Of a stretch of DNA of 64,000 bases, positions 60,093 to 64,000 are shown one piece after another. The notes under the pieces are model-generated. The model made no database searches. It was not told the DNA's origin and saw only the letters and a list, made by a program, of their open reading frames with translations. Location of the stretch: assembly GCA_049115695.1 (NCBI GenBank), contig JAGDZR010000001.1, positions 62,001 to 126,000 on the forward strand, given 5' to 3'. The DNA is from JAGDZR01 sp049115695. GTDB taxonomy: Bacteria > Bacteroidota > Bacteroidia > Cytophagales > Cyclobacteriaceae. The translations under genes and the position numbers were made by a program. How positions within the stretch are numbered: the stretch's first letter is position 1; every line of letters starts with the position of its first letter.

Positions 60093-63023
60093 TCATCGAC
60101 CTATTAAAACTCGACTTGTTTCATTGATGTGCTCACCGACCACTTTTAAGAAATAAATTCCGTGAAGATTGGAGACATCCAGGGTTAATGTTTGATTTAA
60201 AATTTTCGGGAAAAGCAATTTTTGAACTTCCTTGCCAGTAGTTGAAATCAATGATACCATGATGTCATCCTTTATAGGTAGATCTAGCGCAACCTTAAGC
60301 TCAGTGGTTACTGGATTGGGATAAGCCAAAAGTTGACCTTCAGGCCGAACTACATCTTTCTTACTGCTGTTGATGAATTCAATATTATCCAGATAGAGGT
60401 TGTTGCCATTACCATTGGTAAACACGAAAGCAATCCTTAAATCTCCCCATTTTGCATAATCGGTAAGATTGATGAAGACTGATTGCCAGTCTGTGCTTGC
60501 TGGGATAAATGCCTCATTGCTATTGGCAGAGGAAAGTTCATCAGAATATGCCTGGAAAATTAGATCGTTGAAAGCATTACCACATGTTACCGAGACATAA
60601 ACTTCTAATCTGTCCTGCCGATCTTCACGTGAATTGTAAGCATATTCAAAGAATAACCCTAAGCTATCAATATAGGATGTATTAAGCATTGGACTGACCA
60701 GCCAGGATTTGGACCCAATGACTTGTTCGGAAAAACCTGCCGCACGCATTACTTTATTGGTATCCATATCATGTATCGCCCATAGTGATTGACCTTTTGG
60801 ATTTGTAGAAATCCACTGATGTGCTGACTCCCAGTTTTGTTTAACAGGAAGGGTGTCGCTGGCAGAGCTTACGACCATTTGGTGATAGATGGTATCATTC
60901 TCCTGATTTTCGTCGAGTTCTCCATTTGGACTATCAAGAAAGAAGGACAAATCATAAGTGCCATCCTCGAGATTTTCAATTGTGAACGTTTTACTCAGTC
61001 GCTCTCCGGTGAAAATAGTGTCAGTATGACTAAACTGTGAGGAGTTTAAGCTGGATGTGTACTGTAGATTAAATCGCTCAATCGTATTAAATCCGTAGTT
61101 GCTGATTTCAATTTCTGGGTATACTGTGCTTCTGCACGTGACGACAGGTAGTTTGTCCAGATCGGAAATACCCAAATCATATGCTTTGAGGTCCAATGGT
61201 TCAATCTTTATATCATCCAAATACAGAGTGCTGGTGCCACCATTATGGCCAATGAACGCAATCCTTATGTCATTGGAGCCAAGATACCTTGAAAGATTTA
61301 TTGTTACTTCTTCCCAATCATTGACTGAATTGGGCTTAAATGGACCGCTTCTCGGGCTTGCAGTATTGAGCTTGCCTCGCCGGCTATAGGTTTCAAAAAT
61401 ATAATCTTCGGTTCGATATGTATTGCCACAATCCTGCGAGACAGCAACAATAAGCCCGTCTGAATCGAAATCGTCAAAAGGAGTAGCATAGGCATATGAA
61501 AAGGAAAGTTCAGCTGCCGATACACTCGTAAGGTCAAGAATAGGCGTAGTTAAATATTCGAATGATCCAAACGTCAATGAATCATTTGTGAAGTCTATTA
61601 TCGCTCCTTGATTCGAGACAGTCGTCCTGGGGGCACTATCTATTATCCATCCATTTGACCGATGTGTGAGGTCAACACTGTCAAAATTTATATTTATCGG
61701 GATATTAACCTGCTGAACGGGTAGTGTTTGTATTGTGCCAACAGTATGGGATTTAGCGATTACTTCGATGTTATTGACTTTATCAATGGTGAAGTTCAGA
61801 TTATTTCCATCCGTATCAGAAGTCAAAGGACCGAGTGTAATAATTTCTGATTGACCGGAAGAGAGCGTGGTGGTGCGCTTTGTTGTTTCGACTAAGCGAT
61901 CATTACTGAAAAATGAGATTTCATAGGATGAAATGGTATTGTTTCCATAATTGAACACCTCAAGAGTTGGAAAAAATTCTAATTCGCAATTACCCTTTTG
62001 TGGTGAAAGTATCCTTTTGATCCCAAGATCATTTGAAATGATTTCGGGTGCGTTCAAGGCATGAGAAGAAAGAAGTGATTTGCGTCTTGGGCTGCTCTCC
62101 AGAACCGTTCTCATTCGCATGCGCTGACAATTGGTAAACATGTTCATACAAGCATCCATGGTATAATTCATGTAATTGCTATACATGTCGGAGCTTCCAC
62201 AGCTTTCTTGTCGCGAGTTGGGGCATTTCTTATCATAGTTGGACACTTGATCCGGGGTGTCACTGCAGTAATCATCTGCGTCACATCCCCCATCTCCCCA
62301 GGTATGCCTAAGTCCGAGGAAATGGCCGATTTCATGTGTAAGCGATCTTCCAAAGCTTGGGAAACTTGGAGCATTTGGGTTGATGCCAAAATATTTGTAG
62401 TCGACAAAAACCGCATCTGTCAATCGATTGTTGTTGATGTCAGGTATACCATCAATGTCTGTAAACGGAAATGAAGCCCAACCGATATGACTGCTAATGT
62501 CAATGACGTATAGGTTGAGATAGTCTTCGGCAGGCCAATAGCTGTGGTTGGTAATCAATCTATTTCCTTCGAAAGGAAATTGTGGCTGACTTCCTTTTTT
62601 ACGAACAATCCCCGTCGTTGGGAGCCCATTTGGGTTTTGCCTCGCCAGCACAAATTCGATTTCCGTGTCTGATGCAAAGTCAAGAAATTCTTCAGGCGTG
62701 CTTTCCCTGTCTGGATTTCTTCGCCTAAAATCCTCATTGACTATTCTCAATTGTTCATAAATCAGATCATCGGAAATATTGGTACCAACTCCGATAGATT
62801 CACCATTATGTATGACATGGACAACAATGGGGATTGTATAGACTCCATTTTTAGTGAAATCTCTACGCTGAAATAATCTGGACTCTTTCTTTTTTAGCCA
62901 TTTTTCAAAGGACAGGGTTGATTCTTTTCGATTTTGAAAATAGTCCTGATCAACCGCGCATCTCTGCTGCGCAAATAGGGGATGATAAAATAAAAAGATA
63001 ATTACAATTACGAGGTATCTCAT
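60093..63023 (-). CDS. Pappalysin-like (M43) metalloprotease with T9SS sorting domain
   Basis: 976 residues. Signal peptide MRYLVIVIIFLFYHPLFAQ. A metzincin domain (about 60-310) carries the zinc motif HEIGHFLGLRH (His230, Glu231, His234, His240) with a Cys-rich loop (GGCDADDYCSDTPDQ) and a Met-turn region (YMNYTMDACM), as in M43B. Two later copies of a jelly-roll or MAM-like module (TLYLDDIKIEP and NNLYLDNIEFIN) separated by a CARDB-like region follow. A T9SS type A sorting domain ends the protein (LAYPNPVTTELKVALD, LISTTGKEVQKLL, LHGIYFLKVVGEH). It is a secreted protease, possibly surface-anchored. Confidence 0.93.
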   Translation of the reverse strand: MRYLVIVIIFLFYHPLFAQQRCAVDQDYFQNRKESTLSFEKWLKKKESRLFQRRDFTKNGVYTIPIVVHVIHNGESIGVGTNISDDLIYEQLRIVNEDFRRRNPDRESTPEEFLDFASDTEIEFVLARQNPNGLPTTGIVRKKGSQPQFPFEGNRLITNHSYWPAEDYLNLYVIDISSHIGWASFPFTDIDGIPDINNNRLTDAVFVDYKYFGINPNAPSFPSFGRSLTHEIGHFLGLRHTWGDGGCDADDYCSDTPDQVSNYDKKCPNSRQESCGSSDMYSNYMNYTMDACMNMFTNCQRMRMRTVLESSPRRKSLLSSHALNAPEIISNDLGIKRILSPQKGNCELEFFPTLEVFNYGNNTISSYEISFFSNDRLVETTKRTTTLSSGQSEIITLGPLTSDTDGNNLNFTIDKVNNIEVIAKSHTVGTIQTLPVQQVNIPININFDSVDLTHRSNGWIIDSAPRTTVSNQGAIIDFTNDSLTFGSFEYLTTPILDLTSVSAAELSFSYAYATPFDDFDSDGLIVAVSQDCGNTYRTEDYIFETYSRRGKLNTASPRSGPFKPNSVNDWEEVTINLSRYLGSNDIRIAFIGHNGGTSTLYLDDIKIEPLDLKAYDLGISDLDKLPVVTCRSTVYPEIEISNYGFNTIERFNLQYTSSLNSSQFSHTDTIFTGERLSKTFTIENLEDGTYDLSFFLDSPNGELDENQENDTIYHQMVVSSASDTLPVKQNWESAHQWISTNPKGQSLWAIHDMDTNKVMRAAGFSEQVIGSKSWLVSPMLNTSYIDSLGLFFEYAYNSREDRQDRLEVYVSVTCGNAFNDLIFQAYSDELSSANSNEAFIPASTDWQSVFINLTDYAKWGDLRIAFVFTNGNGNNLYLDNIEFINSSKKDVVRPEGQLLAYPNPVTTELKVALDLPIKDDIMVSLISTTGKEVQKLLFPKILNQTLTLDVSNLHGIYFLKVVGEHINETSRVLIGR

Positions 63024-63026
63024 CCA

Positions 63027-63305
63027 TCAGTTTACAAACGGAAGTTTCGCATCCAGGTCATCTGGAGAAGTTACGTTTATTGCCTTAACTCTTTTGATTT
63101 CCGGTACCGCTTTGATGACCGCCTCTTCGACACCAGCTTTGAGTGTCATGGTAGACATTGGACATGAACCACAATTGCCCAACAACTCCAAAATCAAAGT
63201 GTCATTGTCTACTCCTAATACCCTGACATTACCACCATCAGCTTCCAGATAAGGTCTGATGTTGTCCAATGCATTTTCAATTTTCTGTTCTAGTTCAGCC
63301 GTCAT
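63027..63305 (-). CDS. NifU-like (Nfu-type) Fe-S cluster carrier
   Basis: 92 residues consisting of one NifU C-terminal domain: NIRPYLEADGGNVRVLGVDNDTLILELLGNCGSCPMSTMTLKAGVE. The CGSC motif holds a transient 4Fe-4S cluster bridged between two subunits. It delivers clusters to client proteins. It starts 10 bases after the Mrp gene ends, so the two are co-transcribed. Confidence 0.94.
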   Translation of the reverse strand: MTAELEQKIENALDNIRPYLEADGGNVRVLGVDNDTLILELLGNCGSCPMSTMTLKAGVEEAVIKAVPEIKRVKAINVTSPDDLDAKLPFVN

Positions 63306-63315
63306 TGTTCAGGAG

Positions 63316-64000
63316 TTAAACGTTTACTTCTACCGTTTTAGTTTCCGGTGCGATGGCATTTCTTATTGCTACATTTCTAGCCAGCTCTTCGGCGAGCGAC
63401 TTATATGAATCTGCCGTGATATCATCCTTCATGACTACAGGATACCCTGAGTCACCAGACTCACGGATAGATTGCACGATTGGGATTTGGCCTAAAAATG
63501 GAATTTCATGCTTAAGAGCTAAATCCTTTCCTCCATCTTTTCCAAAAATATAGTATTTGTTATCCGGCAATTCTTCTGGAGTAAAGTAGGCCATATTTTC
63601 AACCAATCCCAATATGGGGACGTTGATCTGAGGCTGCTTGAACATGGCTATGCCTTTCTGAGCATCAGCCAATGCGACCTTTTGAGGAGTAGTTACAATA
63701 ATCGCTCCGGTTACTGGAACTGTCTGGACCAGCGTAAGGTGAATGTCACTTGTTCCGGGAGGAAGGTCAATCAGCAGGTAATCTAGTTCACCCCATTTGG
63801 CATCCGAAATGAATTGTTTCAGGGCAGAACTGGCCATTGGGCCTCTCCATACGACTGCATTATCTGCAGGAGCCAAAAAACCAATAGAAATTAACTTAAC
63901 GCCATATTGTTCGATTGGAACAATGAGATTTTTCCCATTTTCCTGACTCACCATTGGTTGTTCATTTTCGCAATTGAACATGGTAGGAATACTTGGGCCA
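63316..64000 (-). CDS. Mrp/NBP35-family P-loop ATPase, 5' end cut by window edge
   Basis: About 228 codons are visible; the frame stays open to the window edge, so the real start and the P-loop lie outside. Mrp/ApbC landmarks are GPSIPTMF, FLAPADNAVVWRGPMASSALKQF, DYLLIDLPPGTSDIHLTL, TTPQKVALADAQKGIAMF and VLGLVENMAYF. In ApbC-type proteins a CxxC follows the last of these and holds a bridging Fe-S cluster; here the region reads TPEELPDNKYYIFG with no Cys. Family role: ATP-dependent Fe-S cluster transfer. Operon with the Nfu protein supports this. Confidence 0.92.
   Translation of the reverse strand, partial: GPSIPTMFNCENEQPMVSQENGKNLIVPIEQYGVKLISIGFLAPADNAVVWRGPMASSALKQFISDAKWGELDYLLIDLPPGTSDIHLTLVQTVPVTGAIIVTTPQKVALADAQKGIAMFKQPQINVPILGLVENMAYFTPEELPDNKYYIFGKDGGKDLALKHEIPFLGQIPIVQSIRESGDSGYPVVMKDDITADSYKSLAEELARNVAIRNAIAPETKTVEVNV

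Noticed and set aside
1..64000. tRNA, rRNA, CRISPR arrays, insertion sequences, prophage or integron parts.
   Set aside because: No cloverleaf-like sequence, regular repeat-spacer pattern, transposase or integrase motif was found in the intergenic spaces or frames examined.

Overview
The window looks like a chromosomal segment of a marine-type member of the Bacteroidota, most likely order Cytophagales; the genus cannot be fixed from the sequence. Reasons: two secreted proteins end in type IX secretion (T9SS) sorting domains; several starts are preceded by the Bacteroidota promoter element TAnnTTTG and no gene shows a convincing Shine-Dalgarno; and there are DUF4252 and DUF1573 proteins, a lipidated BamA/TamA-like protein, and many signal peptides ending in AQ. 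The DNA is moderately AT-rich, densely coded and ordinary in style. I see no tRNA, rRNA, CRISPR array, insertion sequence or phage, and no gene-free stretch longer than about 215 bases. || Layout. 1-5177: a SAM-I riboswitch followed by a methionine synthase split into two proteins (187-1182 and 1680-4334), with a QueF-family protein lacking the catalytic cysteine encoded between them, then an HMG-CoA lyase-like gene. 5194-10658: SLC13-type transporter, then a leftward set of DprA, MerR regulator, CapA-like lipoprotein and M23 peptidase. 10789-15985: alaS, gatB and a TlpA-like lipoprotein. 16200-18792: sulfatase and SMP-30-type lactonase. 18797-25055: small leftward genes, including a thioesterase, pcm, a PAP2 phosphatase, hemF and a TamA-like barrel lipoprotein, with riboflavin synthase on the other strand. 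25062-31846: rRNA-type methyltransferase, pgi, calcium/sodium exchanger, phosphoglucomutase, an unknown and trpS. 32008-38518: DUF1573 protein, M1 peptidase, gyrB and a secreted leucine-rich-repeat protein. 38524-42155: a CoA-binding protein, a MORN-repeat protein fused to a probable outer-membrane barrel, and glutaryl-CoA dehydrogenase behind a palindromic operator-like site. 42173-45812: a tightly packed six-gene operon (ECF sigma factor, anti-sigma factor, two DUF4252 proteins, ABC ATPase and permease). 45895-51746: membrane protein, VOC protein, hydrolase with its TetR regulator and operator, cytidylate-kinase-like protein, a second ECF sigma unit and an SDR. 51861-56217: TPR histidine kinase, lone receiver, HAD phosphatase and M50 intramembrane protease in one run. 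56218-64000: T9SS cargo, PASTA protein, ddl, a pappalysin-like T9SS protease, NfuA-type Fe-S carrier and an Mrp ATPase cut by the window edge. || Most notable: the cysteine-less QueF homologue inside a riboswitch-controlled split metH operon; the sigma/anti-sigma/DUF4252/ABC operon; a TetR gene whose operator sits inside a near-consensus promoter that predicts a leaderless mRNA; the MORN-barrel fusion; and an intrinsic terminator that ends at the start codon of the CapA-like gene.
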